A stretch of DNA of 64,000 nucleotides from Ottelia alismoides (lineage: Eukaryota > Streptophyta > Magnoliopsida > Alismatales > Hydrocharitaceae): NCBI GenBank assembly GCA_037367405.1, contig JAZKJV010003379.1:248001-312000 (forward strand), read 5' to 3'. Numbering within the stretch: the first letter of the stretch is position 1; each line of letters begins with the position of its first letter. The translations under genes and the position numbers were made by a program. The notes under the pieces were generated by a model, which was given only the letters and a program-made list of their open reading frames with translations, was not told the DNA's origin and did not search any database. Shown here in pieces: positions 11,440 through 22,309 of the stretch.

Positions 11440-12506
11440 GGGTTGGGAACTGGAGAATCCGTCCTTCTTCAGGGAGCAAGGGTCACGATCCCTATTAGCC
11501 ATCAGGCGGGTCTTCATTGAATCAACCCCACCCGAGTGAAAGCTGCAAGCAGTCTCAGAGAAAATACATAATACCTACTAATATCAATGTATTTAATATA
11601 AGGAAAGCTTTGCGAAGAGTTGATTTATATCGTTTTCTTCGCTTCACACTTATTTATATAGGGATTGACATTTGCTTTGTGAGTCGCATAGATGAGTGGT
11701 AAGCGTAGGAGGCATGCCCGAAGGGCAGAGATAACAATGTGTTCTCAGGTGCTGTCGTGTCATTGAGATCCGCAGGGTGGGTGGTGGGGACTTCGACTGA
11801 CCTTTCAATCAAGGGTGCTAGGCTTAGTAGGGCTCGAACCTACAATATCATTGTTATGAGCGGTACGTTTCAACCAATTAAACTATAAGCCCCTACTGAT
11901 ATTTACATGCAATTCGCTCACTTCGAGAAGAGCGGACTCCTCTTGAGGAGACCTGGAGTCTGCGGAGGAGTGGAGCCCTTGACTTCATCTTCTAACCCCG
12001 GGGCAATGAAAGAGGCGAATTTGCGACGATGAAAACTATGAGGAAACTCAGCTCGCGGGCACTCAAAGCTCAAAGAAAGACCTGAATACACACACACACA
12101 GTCGGGGTTCTCTATTTACTTGCCATTTTTTGGCTGCTCGAGCCCATCCTAGGGGCGGGAATAGCGAGTGAGGCTACCGTTTCCGTAGCCCAGAATATAT
12201 AAGATAATCGCCAGTCCACCGGGATACTGGTAGACCGACCTCCTGAGGTACAAGGCTAACACAAAGAACCACACTAATGCCATGATGTTCGGGCCTCTCC
12301 CTCAAGAGTCCCATCACTACACTCTTTCAGTGTGCTAGGTTTGCCGACCTATGAGAAAGCAAAATCCTTTAAAAAATTGAAGAGGTCTGTTTTACCACTT
12401 TCTTCTTTGATGGCTTTCTGCCCCTGCTTCTTCTCCGAGCCTGAAGACAACCCTTGCTTGACTGCCCGTCTGTTTACTTAATATGAACCTCTAATGTGAA
12501 TCCTGA
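11440..12506. other. Probable nuclear insertion of mitochondrial DNA (NUMT)
   Basis: This kilobase differs in base composition and style from its surroundings, and it contains a tRNA-like sequence at 11819-11892 matching the plant mitochondrial tRNA-Ile(CAU) pattern. Flanking text has the mixed-GC, repeat-poor look of plant mitochondrial spacer DNA. No mitochondrial protein gene was recognised, although 11580-11702 holds a short frame (RKALRRVDLYRFLRF...). Exact ends are uncertain; the right end abuts the hAT element's target duplication at 12507. Confidence 0.55.
11819..11892 (-). pseudogene. Decayed mitochondrial-type tRNA-Ile(CAU)
   Basis: The minus strand begins GGGCTTATAGTTTAATTGG and ends GGTTCGAGCCCTACTAAGCC plus TA. 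The acceptor stem GGGCTTA/TAAGCCT pairs, the T-arm contains GGTTCGAGCC, and the anticodon is CAT. The anticodon stem reads TACCG/CAATG, with two C-A mismatches that fit C-to-T decay of an original CGGTG arm. In plant mitochondria the CAU tRNA of this sequence reads AUA after lysidine modification. It is probably non-functional in the nucleus. Confidence 0.65.
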
Positions 12507-12514
12507 CACATGAC

Positions 12515-13673
12515 CAAGGTTAAAAAAAGCGCGAGGCGGTTCGAGGCAATTTTTTCGAAATTGAGGCGAGGCGTAAGCCTCAATTTCTTGAAAAAAATTA
12601 AAATTAAAGCAAAATACATTGAAAAAAGTATATAATGATATTAAGTTTTATCAAAAACACATTTAAGAATGATTTAAAACTAGTAAAAGATACAAGAGAT
12701 AAGCGATGTAGGCATTGAAGTTCAAAAAAACTAATACTAAGCCATTGGTATACGGAATATCAAGTTCCATCTCCAACTTCAATGATTCAATATTAGTATT
12801 GAACTAAAGTCTATACTTGATAGTAAAGTACAATAAAAATCATATTTTTTAGTTTTCGAAGTAAAAAATATTAATATGCCTTGATTCCCAACCATTTGTC
12901 TTGCTGGACGTAGTTGGAGAACCGTCATATGCATCCCCTCCTGCCATATCATACCCCAACAAGACGGAGGTCTTGCTGCCCGGTCAGCGAGCATGTGGGG
13001 GGGGAGGTCTAGGGGGAGCAGGTGTGTTCCCCAATACATGGGTGTGGGGGCAGCGCCCCCAGCGATTTTTTACTACCGATATTATTTTTATTCAGCTATT
13101 CATAATAAAACGTAATAATTATTTTGCTTCATGTGTTTATTTTTCAACCTTACTTCTTCATATATATGATAACTATTCTAAGGTTCACAACTTATACAAC
13201 CAAATAACAACATCAAGTTGCAAACTTGCAACTAATATAAAACATTTATTACAATTCAAACAAAAAATTGTGTGCAGAGAAACTATTATGTGTAGATGTA
13301 TGATAAATTGAATACGATGTATACAAGATCATGGAGATTTGCTTGTTTCAAGCGATCTCTTCTCTTTGCACGGAGCTATATATAGAAATATGCAAGCTTT
13401 AACATGGAAACAAACACAAACATAAAAAATATAATGCTTACGGAAAAACAGGGTCATGTGCAAAACACATAACCAAAAAGGTAAAAAAAACCTCGTGCTC
13501 GAGGCTTATTCCTCCGCCTCGCCCCGAACGCCTCACGTCTCGAACGCCTCACACCAAGTCAAGGCGTACGCCCCAACTAGAGGACCCGAGGCGTGCGCCT
13601 TGGTGCGATTTTTGTGCGTCTCGCCTCGAGGCGTACGCCTTTGCGCCTCGAGGCGACGCTTTTTTAAACTTTG
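12515..13673. mobile_element. hAT-A: non-autonomous hAT transposon with GAGGCG/CGCCTC end arrays
   Basis: The left end is CAAGGTTAAAAAAAGCG and the right end, read inward, is CAAAGTTTAAAAAAGCG (15 of 17 identical). It is flanked by the 8-bp duplication CACATGAC (12507-12514 and 13674-13681), the size typical of hAT. Just inside both ends are arrays of GAGGCG and CGCCTCGAGGCG, a short palindromic motif repeated many times (12535-12575 and 13495-13660). The 1159-bp interior is mostly AT-rich, except for a GC-rich block at 12900-13065 of unknown origin (perhaps captured). No transposase is present. Confidence 0.8.
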
Positions 13674-13849
13674 CACATGACATCATGATTATTGTGAGGA
13701 ATCATCCCCAATAATTCTTTTTGGACAGTTTATTTGTGAAAATGTATGTTTATTCAAATACGGACCACACATCAAATCTGGTCAAGTTCTAATTGTTCAT
13801 GCGGACTTAGTAATATGATCTGCTAAACCTGTTTTGGTCATTTTTTACA

Positions 13850-13956
13850 TTGGCTGTCAGCTACCTAATGCAACTCCCACAAGGGAGATTTGAACCTTGA
13901 TCTTTTAGGTGGTAGACACGCCGCTCTACCACCAAACCATCGGAGTGGGTGCAGTC
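13850..13956 (-). mobile_element. tRNA-derived SINE, head region
   Basis: On the minus strand it reads TGGTTTGGTGGTAGAGCGG (A-box), then GGTTCAAATCTCC (B-box), then TTGCATTAGGTAGCTGACAGCC. The same order and wording occur in the SINE at 52375-52477. The 3' tail present in that copy is not evident here. Confidence 0.65.
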
Positions 13957-14818
13957 TTTGTCTCATCAAAAACAAAAAAAACTTTACCCTCAAAGGCACA
14001 ACTTTTTTTCCACAAGATTCTACAATCCTTCACCATCTCCTGATACTTCGCTGCACAATGGAAGTAAGTGCCTTATAATCTCTCTTGCCCATCTAGTTAG
14101 AAATGAAAACCCTCCCTGTTTTCCATCAAGCCTCCCGTAGGTTGCAATAACAATAACAACCATAACATTGCAGATGTCTTTCCAAATGTTGGAGGGAATT
14201 CTCACCTTAACAGACTAACCTCCAAACTAGTAGCTATCCTGGACACATAAGGTCTTCCTTGTCTCCCCATAGATGCACTGCCCCACTTTGCATAGAAGGG
14301 CATTATTCATCTCCCTAGGTGGAGTACCATGGTAAACGTACGCACTTTTTTGGTGAGGCATAAGGTATGACCATGTAGACCTTTTGGATCGTAATTTCCA
14401 ATCTCGTAATGTTTTTTTTAAGGAAAAAGAGGGTATGGCATCGAGAAGATGCTTATCTAGCGCAACTTCTATATATCATAAAAACAAAAATTTACATCGA
14501 CCAAAAGACATTTAAAATCTTAGCATGCTCAACCAAATTTTCAGTACACATCTGCTCCCCTTGGATAACAGACCTATTCCTCGCATGTCTATCTGGTCAA
14601 CATTGTACCGGAAAATGCATTTCGACCAAATTGATTGAAAGAGAAAAAGTTCAATATTGGATGCATAGTACTAGCCCATAGACTTTGCCTTGATGCAAGG
14701 GACACCTCATGTGCGGCTCGGGGGCTCGGTTTGGGGAGGGTCTTTGTGGCTGTTTGGGGCCATCGGAGTGAGGTTGGGGACACAAATGGGAGGGAGGAGC
14801 TTGGTTGGATGCTGGTTT
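13957..14818. other. Unassigned spacer before copia-1
   Basis: Several short frames exist but none shows a recognised domain. No terminal repeats or RNA gene were found. Confidence 0.5.
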
Positions 14819-14962
14819 TGTTGAGAGTTTTATGTTATATTACTATTTCACAATTTATTTATCTCTCTGTCCTTAGTATGTAATTTAACTATAGGGTTTC
14901 TCTCTTCTATATAAGAGAACTCTTGGGCTCTATGAATAAACAACGAATCATTCTTTTCCACA
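14819..14962 (+). repeat. 5' LTR of copia-1
   Basis: This 144-bp LTR is TG...CA bounded, with a TATA-like CTATATAAGAG about 50 bases before its end and AATAAA downstream of it. The LTR end is followed directly by the primer-binding site. Confidence 0.75.
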
Positions 14963-15369
14963 TGATATCAGAGTGGCGGTCCTAGGGTGGAGCCTGTGCC
15001 CTAAGATCCAAAACCCTACCTTCCAGCCCTAGTCGTTGCCGCGTACCGTCGGCAGCGGGCTGCAATAGTTTTGTCGCTCCAGTAGCTTCTCACCGTGATT
15101 CAACCGCTTCGACGACGAGTTGGAGGTCTAGTTTCGAAATTTTTGGCCCAAATATGGAGGTTTTTGGTCTGATTCAGGTCTGAAAATAGACAAATCAGAC
15201 TGTTGTAGACCCGCTTGAGACCCAGGAAGGACAATGATTGTCTAAGGCTGGTTGTGGAACGAGTTTACACCCACAATCACCTCTTTTATATCGGTTTAGA
15301 TACTTCGCTATCGGTCTAAGGTCCTAGTTCTTTGGTCACGACGTTAGAAAGCAGAGTCGATACGTCATC

Positions 15370-18300
15370 TACATGTGCCTTCAAGGGTCCATCACCTAAT
15401 TTTAGGATGGATGGCACAAACTACGAGTTGTGGACGATGCAGTTCATGATTCTATTGTAAAGTCATGATAAGAAGCATATTCTGATGTAGGATGCGCCGA
15501 CAGACAAGACTGGGACCAATGCTTCATGGGAGGCAGATGATGCATATGCCAATGCGTGGCTATCTGGTACTGTATCTGTCGAGATAGCCATCGATACCCT
15601 GAGGCAACCCACAACAGAGGCTATATGAGATATCCTCGCAGGAACATACTCTCAAGCGAGGAATGAGCCAAAGATATTGCAACTGCAGCATGCTATCTTC
15701 ACGACCAAATATAGTGATCGTCCTTTTCACACCCTATATACATCTCTGAGGGGTATGCTTGAGCGACCCCATAGCTACATACCCATGACGGCCTCACCAG
15801 AGCAACACAAGTTCTATATAAATTCTGTCGTGATCGGGGTGTTTCTGGCTGCTCTTAGCCTAGAATATGATTTGACTCGCTCTCAACTTCTCACCGACGC
15901 TACCATACCTCCTATGGAGGAAGCATACCATAGGCTGAGCCGATTGAGTATCCCCTCTACCACGTCCTCTAAGACATCTTCGGCTATGGCAACTTCTCGT
16001 GGTAGAGGTCATTCGCCTCCGTTCAGAAGACGAGGCACACGTGATAGAGGCGGTCCATGCCCACATCAGCCATGTTCAGATAAGGTCACTAAGAAGGCAC
16101 GTGCTACTCCAAACACGACTTTCCACCATTGGCTCGTGCTATGGAGTAGGCTCAGGCTACTCCTGATCTCGTCGACCATCGTTATGATGACTTCGTTGCT
16201 CGTCTGGGAGAGATCATGCCACCAGTCGTCAGACACTCTAGTTCCCGTTCTCCAAATATTGCAACATCTGCCTCTACTAGTACTTCATGTATTACTCATG
16301 CATTTACTGGTCGTTCTAGACCAGAATGGATAATGGACTCTGGAGCTTCACATCATCTATGCGGAGATCGCTTGCCATTTGGTACTTATAGTCCCGCACA
16401 TAAATGTAGATCAATAGTGATTGCAAATGTGACACATTCCCCTATTACTGGACATGGGAGGTTCATTTGACTCCCTCTATACATTTACAGAACGTTGTTC
16501 ATGCACCTGTCTTCTCCATGAATTTACTATATATTAGTCGAATTACAAAGGATTTACTTTGTCGTGCTATATTTGACTTCATTTCCCTTGTTTCTCAGGA
16601 TATACTTACGGACAGGGTGATTGGATGTGACCGTGAATTTGGAGGACTGTACAGGTTGATCCAGTCTCCTTTTACTGGTGCCACTTCTCATTCTGCAGAG
16701 TCGATTTCTCCCTATATGTGGCATCTCAGAATCGGTCATTTAACGTTGCAAAAAATTGATCGCCTCATTCTTGGCATCTCTACTAAGTCCAGTTTCCAGT
16801 GTCAATCGTGTCAACTTGGAAAGCATCATTGGTCTAGCTTTCCAAGTCGTCAAGGTCGTAGTAGTCAGAGTCTGTTTGAGTTATTTCATCTAGATATGTA
16901 GGGTCCTCGTCATGTACCTGATCAATTGGGACACATGTACTATTTTATCTGTGTTGATGATTTTTCCAGATTGTCTTGGATTTTCTTTTAAAGCTTAAGT
17001 CTGAGGCTAGTACATTGATTTAGAACTTTGTGGTTGAAATAAAGAATATTTTCTCTGCCCCTATGAAATATATTCATTCTGATAACGCTCTTGAGTTTTG
17101 TACTACACAACTATCTCATTTTTTCAACTCTCGTGGCATTTTCCATCAGACTTCTTATCCCTATACTTCTCAACAGAACGGTATTGCGGAACGTAAACAT
17201 CGCCATCTTCTGGATATCACCAGGACTCTCCTCATACAGAGTCGGGCTTATCATTCATTCTGGGTGATGATGTGATGACAACATGTTATCTCATAAATCA
17301 GATGCCCTCTACTATGTTGGGTGAAAAGACACCCTTCTCTCTTGCTTTTCCATAGAAGACCTTTTCTCCATTACACCACGAGTATTTGGTTATGTGGCAT
17401 TTGTCCATCTCTTGCATCCTGATCGTGACAAGCTCGCTCCTCGAGCTGTCAAATACATGTTCGTTGGGTACTCTTTCACCCAAAAGGGTTATCGGTGTTT
17501 TGATCTTGTCAAAAGACAATACTATGTCAGTGTCGATGTTACCTTCTTTGAATCCATCATGCACTACTCTCGTACATAGTTACATGTGACAGGTTGAGTC
17601 CCTTTGAGTTTGAGGATGCGATTGTCCTTCCACCTCCCCCCACACATATACCTCAACCTGTCCTCCATGCTCCAATGCCTTACCCAACCTCCAACACACC
17701 CCATGTACATTCTGAGAACTTGGTTTCGATTGATGGTACTATTGGTGTGCATTATATACACGGTCAATCATAGGATGAACATGCAGATATCCAGGATGAA
17801 CCAGAACCACCACATGAGAGTGATTCGGAGTGGTCTATTACCTTGCGGAAAGGCAAACACTCTTGTGCAAGATACCCCATCGCATGCCATGTGCATATGG
17901 AGCGACTTTCACTAGATTTCAAGAAATTTGTTGTGGGATTATCTGCTATTGAAATCCCATATACTTATCAAGAGTCTCTCAAGGAGAGCCAATGGCTCCT
18001 AGCGATGGAAGCGGAGATGGTACTTTACAGTCTCGTGGCACGTGGAACATTGTTACAACTCCTACATATGTGTCCATTGTAGGATGCAAGTGGGTGTTCA
18101 CTGGTAATCAGCGAGCAGATCGCAACATTGATTGCTACAAGGCACGACTTGTGGCTCGTGGGTTCACCCAGACCTATGGTGTGAATTATCATGACACATT
18201 CTCTCCAGTGGCCCGACAATCCATTCTCTGGATTATTCTCTCGGTTGTAATTACACAGGATTGGCCTATGTATTAGCTCGATGCGACGAATGCATTCCTC

Positions 18301-18849
18301 TATGGTGATCTCCAAGAGGAAGTCTACATGCAACAAACACCTGGATTCACTGTTGAGGGGGAGTGTCAGAAGGTATGCAGACTTCATAAGCGATCTATGA
18401 CCTTAAGCAGAGTCCCATAGCATGGTTTCAGAAACTCTCATACGTGGTAGAACAGAATGGATTTGCGAAATCAACTGCAGATCACTCCTTGTTTATTCAA
18501 ATACCCAAAAGGGTACTGTTGCTATATTGGTGTATGTTGATGATATCATTATTACAGGAGATAATGCATAGGCATTCAAGCAGCTAAGGCCTTTCTTGGA
18601 CAACAGGTTGCTACCAAGGACCTTGGTAGCCTACGCTACATCTTTGGACTGGAGTTTGCCAGGAACCAACGAGGTCTTGTAATGACCCAAAGGAAGTATG
18701 TTACTCTGAGAGACAAGGATGGCTGATTGTAGGCCAACCACTACTCCTCTGGACCTGAGCATTAAGCTATATGATGACGACATTGAGGAAGTAGACAAGA
18801 GGAGATACATGGAGCTTGTTGGGAAACTCCTATATGTGACCATCACCAT
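15370..18849 (+). pseudogene. copia-1 gag-pol pseudogene
   Basis: The gag region (about 15370-16130) resembles other copies in the window (KLYxLWTMQF-like, EADDAYANAWLSG, ILQLQHAIFTTK). Protease shows IMDSGASHHLCGD at about 16328-16366. A GAG-pre-integrase zinc region follows (WHLRIGHL ... CQSCQLGKHH, 16715-16830), then integrase core (HSDNALEFC, TSQQNGIAERKH, 17070-17210). Reverse transcriptase gives GCKWVFTGNQRADRNIDCYKARL at about 18080 and YVDD at 18533-18544. It ends at LLYVTITMP near 18848. Stops, for example TAG at about 16900 where the family has Trp, and frameshifts break it in at least eight places. Confidence 0.8.
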
Positions 18850-19270
18850 GCCAGCTGAGGGTCGGGACCACTGGATTTGGTAGGATGATTTTTTCTCGGT
18901 GAAAAAGGCATACGTGGCCCTCACGAGTGGTGGAGAGGGGGACATAGGAGATAGGGTAAGGGACTGCAAATTGATTTGTACTCTATGGGCATCGTTGAAG
19001 ATCAAGTTCTTCCTTTGGCTCCACAGGCTGGGTTGGGTGTTGACTAAGGCAAGGGGGTCCTCCATCTAGGGGGGACACTATGTGCTTTATGTGTATGATT
19101 GAGGAGGAAGATCTAGACCATTTATTATATTCTTGTGCCTGGGTTTGTGAAATTTGGGAGGAAATGGACATTTCATGGTAAGACCCATCATCCCAGGCTA
19201 TCTTTAAAAACTCATTGGTGGCCAACCACGATGGCGGTCCTGCTGAGCCCAATCTCAATAATGTCGGCGA
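18850..19270 (+). pseudogene. LINE fragment, zf-RVT region, fused to the end of copia-1
   Basis: Translation gives EGRDHWIW followed by FFSVKKAYVAL, then LWASLKIKFFLWLHRLGWVLTKARG and, after a frame change, CxMC..EEEDLDHLLYSC and W..IWEEM. This is the usual reading of the zinc-binding domain of plant LINE polyproteins, where a cysteine/histidine cluster follows a KIKFFLW motif. The junction with copia-1 is abrupt and lacks a visible duplication. Confidence 0.75.
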
Positions 19271-19759
19271 TCTGACTCTCACACAATGGGTTGATTTTTA
19301 ATTCCCATAGATTCTATGTTGAGAATGTTATACATTTAGCTAGATCTCTCCTCGAGACCTAGTTGTTGTAAGCTTCCTTGTAACCCTTAACTCTTAGTAA
19401 AAGCTTGGGGACAGTCACCTCCGGAGTGTTTCCCCCTTTTCTGACAAAAAATGCTCATAATATCAAGATTCTCTTTAGAAATATTCTCATGTTGTGTATT
19501 TTTATGTGTTACCTTGGGAATTGGATCTAGTATTGACATTATGGCAGGAATGACACAAAGTAGATCTTTTTCGAAGCAATGAACCATGTAGCTGACCCCA
19601 ATTAAAATGGGAAAAAGCTTGGTTGTTTCTATAATCTCTTGGAATTTCAGTGCGTTGACAACATATGATTATGATATTGGCTAGTCTTATAATGTCTGTT
19701 GTGAGAGGGTTGGGTGTGAATGACCTTGTACTAAAGGTTTCATTAAGGTCTATACATAA
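19271..19759. other. Spacer, possibly LINE 3' untranslated sequence
   Basis: No domain recognised. It lies between the LINE zf-RVT fragment and the 5' LTR of copia-2. Confidence 0.4.
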
Positions 19760-19897
19760 TGTTGAGATATTAGTTATCGTTTATTACTTTTACTTCTTTT
19801 CTTTCCGTCTACTTTGTAATTTGCCCCACTGGTTGCTCCTCTATATAAGAGAACCCTAGGGCCTCATGAACAAGCAATTCATTATTTTCTCTCCACA
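19760..19897 (+). repeat. 5' LTR of copia-2
   Basis: It begins TGTTGAGATATTAG and ends CTCTCCACA. It contains CTATATAAGAGAACCCTAGGG, a TATA-type promoter stretch shared with the LTRs of copia-5 and copia-6. Confidence 0.8.
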
Positions 19898-21164
19898 TGG
19901 TATCAAAGCGACGGTCTTAGACCATAATTCTTGTACCCCTCCCATTCCCTAGCCCTTGCCCGCCACCCTTCTCTCGAGCGCACCGTGGACCCTCTCGCAT
20001 GCCATCGCTGCCCGCTCTAGGCTCCGTGCGCGCCTCCCCAGGGCCTCTTGTGTGTGCACACAACCCTCACAAGGGCTTGCGTATGCTGTACATCCCTAGT
20101 TAGGGCCGTTGCGGAGCAAAAGGTTCCACATGGATCCCCCGCTCGATGTTGCTGGGCCATCGCAAGACCAGTCCAACCCCTCAGCCATCACTGGACAGTG
20201 ATAGGTACTCCGCCAGCGCTGCTAGTCACCTAGGGCTTGTCGCAGGCCCTCCGCCAACCCCCTATGGGCACTCCTTTCCGTCGCCTCCCAACAATCCAGA
20301 ACGGTTTGATTTTGATTGGAAAATGCAATTCAAATTAATAAATCACCTTTTTCGGTCCTATCGCGGATAGAGGATTGACGAGGATGGTTGTATGAGTCTG
20401 CATATACAACATATCCTCTACATGATCATGTAGACTCGCTCGGATCAGTCTCCTACCCACTCGAGTTCCGTTTCGGCCTCCTTTTTCATTATATCAGAGA
20501 TCAAGGGTGGCATCTTCTCTTCGTCCGGTGCCTCTAAAGGCCCGACTTCTATCATAAAGATGAATGTGACGAACTAAGAGTTGTGATTCGTGCAATTCTT
20601 GACTCTTATGTTGTACAATAATAAGGAGCACATTATGGCAAAGCCAAAGCCGACAGATTAGACTAGGGAGAATGCTTCATGGAAGCAAGATAACACACAC
20701 GCGTGTGTTTAGCTCTGTGGTACTCATACCACGGATATCGCCAATGACATTGTGAAACAGGCCAACACCAATGTGATGTGGGATATTCTGGAAGCTACAT
20801 ATGCCCAAGCAAAGAATGAGGCTAAGTTTCAACTACAGTTTGATATCTACATAACCAAGTAGAATGATCATCCTCTGCGTATATTCTATTCTTCGCTCCA
20901 TGGCATGTTTGAGAGCTTCACAACTTCATGCCCATTACTACATCTACTGAGGAACACATGGCATATATGAACACCACAATAGTTGGAGCAAGGAAGGCCG
21001 TATCGATATCGATATCGTTTCGGTCCGTTCAGAAAAGGATATATCGGGGAGCGTAAAAAAAAGGATATATCGGGATATATCGTCGATATATCGACGATAT
21101 TGGTGGAAATGTCGAAAATGGCTCAGAAAAGCTATTTTTTTTTCCATTTTTTATAAATTAAGAT

Positions 21165-21800
21165 AATCCAAGATATTAAAACAACAAATAACCTACAAAT
21201 ACACACTTATATCGCACATATCGATCATTTATAGACCATATATCGCATATATCCGTATCACACATATTGGTCATATCGAAAATATCGATGTTAATGTTGA
21301 TTCTTGACTTATAAATATTAGAAATGGGTTTCATTCAAGTTCTTATAACATGAAATACTACAAATATACACTTAGATAACACATATAGATCATTTATGAG
21401 GACTATGATCCTTATATTGCACATATCGGTCATATCGAACATATCACCAATATTGTTAGTTGTTGACCTACTATATATATTGAAAATGAAGTTCATCCAA
21501 GTTCTTTGATCACTAAATAACTTACAAATGTACTCTTAGATCACACATATCGATCATCTATGAACCTTATATTGCATATATCGATCATTTCGAACATATC
21601 AATGTTAATGTTGATTCTTGACTTATAGACTATAGTGTATAGTCATAGATATTTTTTTAAGAATTGACTTATAGATTTTATCATATTGGAAATGGTTTTC
21701 ACTTAATTTCTTACAACATGAAATAACTTGCAAATATACACGAAGATATCATAACACATAATTATATATCATCTATGATCCTTATATCACTCGCTCTTAT
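21165..21800. repeat. About four tandem units of ~165 bp in hAT-B
   Basis: The phrase TCACACATATCGATCATTTATGA and variants recurs at about 21215, 21380, 21545 and 21755, with similar text in between, such as CTTATAGACTATA and GTTCTTATAACATGAAATA. Confidence 0.65.
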
Positions 21801-21974
21801 CGGTCATTTTAGTCACATGACATAGTGAATGGTATTGAGAAGAATCATTTGATTCAAAAAATGTCAATAATGATTAACGAGACAATGTCAATGTTTCTTT
21901 GGTATAAAGATTTATCTATTTACAAAAATAAAGGAAAAATATTCAAATCAATGTAATATTGTAAAAGAGATTAC

Positions 21975-22309
21975 CTAAAATCAATAATTCTGCGGTGGAT
22001 CTGAATCGGCCCCCTGCCCTGTTGTCTCTCATAGCGGATTGCGGACTCAATGAACTCACAATAGTTATCCCATGTCATGTACGAGTACATGGCCTTATAA
22101 TCCATGGCATGCTGCTTGTATCCCGAGTCGAGGATAAGCATCGCTAGATCCGGTATCACGAGGTGCACGACGAGGCTGCAAAGTACTAGCTTGATATCCT
22201 CAGGATGACGACGACGGAGTAGGAGAAAATCTATGCGAAGGAGGAGGACTGGAGGAGGAGCGTAATACTCAGGGAAGAAATCAAAATTGTCACCACCAAA
22301 GAAGCTGCC
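21975..22309 (-). other. Exon-like open segment inside hAT-B, possible captured or residual exon
   Basis: On the minus strand, an AG acceptor (…TAATTAATGCCAG at 22310-22320) precedes 335 bases with no stop in one frame, ending …GATTTTAG before a GTAATC donor (21974 and below). The frame begins GSFFGGDNFDFFPEYYAPPP, passes HPEDIKLVLCSLVVHLVIPD and ends HRRIIDF. The composition (GC-rich codons, mixed charge) is unlike the AT-rich repeat around it. I do not recognise the protein. It could be the last part of the ancestral transposase or accessory protein, or a fragment captured from a host gene. Whether it is transcribed cannot be told. Confidence 0.4.

Larger units (their letters stand above)
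14819..18849 (+). mobile_element. copia-1: 3'-truncated Ty1/copia retrotransposon
   Basis: A 5' LTR (14819-14962, starting TGTTGAGAG and ending TTCCACA) is followed by a primer-binding site TGATATCAGAG and a gag-pol body in the copia order: gag, protease, integrase, reverse transcriptase, RNase H. The element stops abruptly within the early RNase H region at about 18849, where the text changes to a LINE zinc-binding domain. No 3' LTR or target duplication is found. Internal stop codons and frameshifts show it is inactive. Confidence 0.85.

Noticed and set aside
11819..11892. Functional tRNA gene
   Set aside because: Anticodon stem has two mismatches and the sequence is of mitochondrial type within a likely NUMT, so function in the nucleus is unlikely.
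14020..14205. Minus-strand frame as a LINE zinc-binding remnant
   Set aside because: No convincing Cys/His cluster or KIKFFLW-like motif could be found.
21003..21100. Satellite or centromeric repeat based on GATATATCG
   Set aside because: The motif is confined to the two ends of an element with TIRs and an 8-bp duplication, so it belongs to hAT-B.
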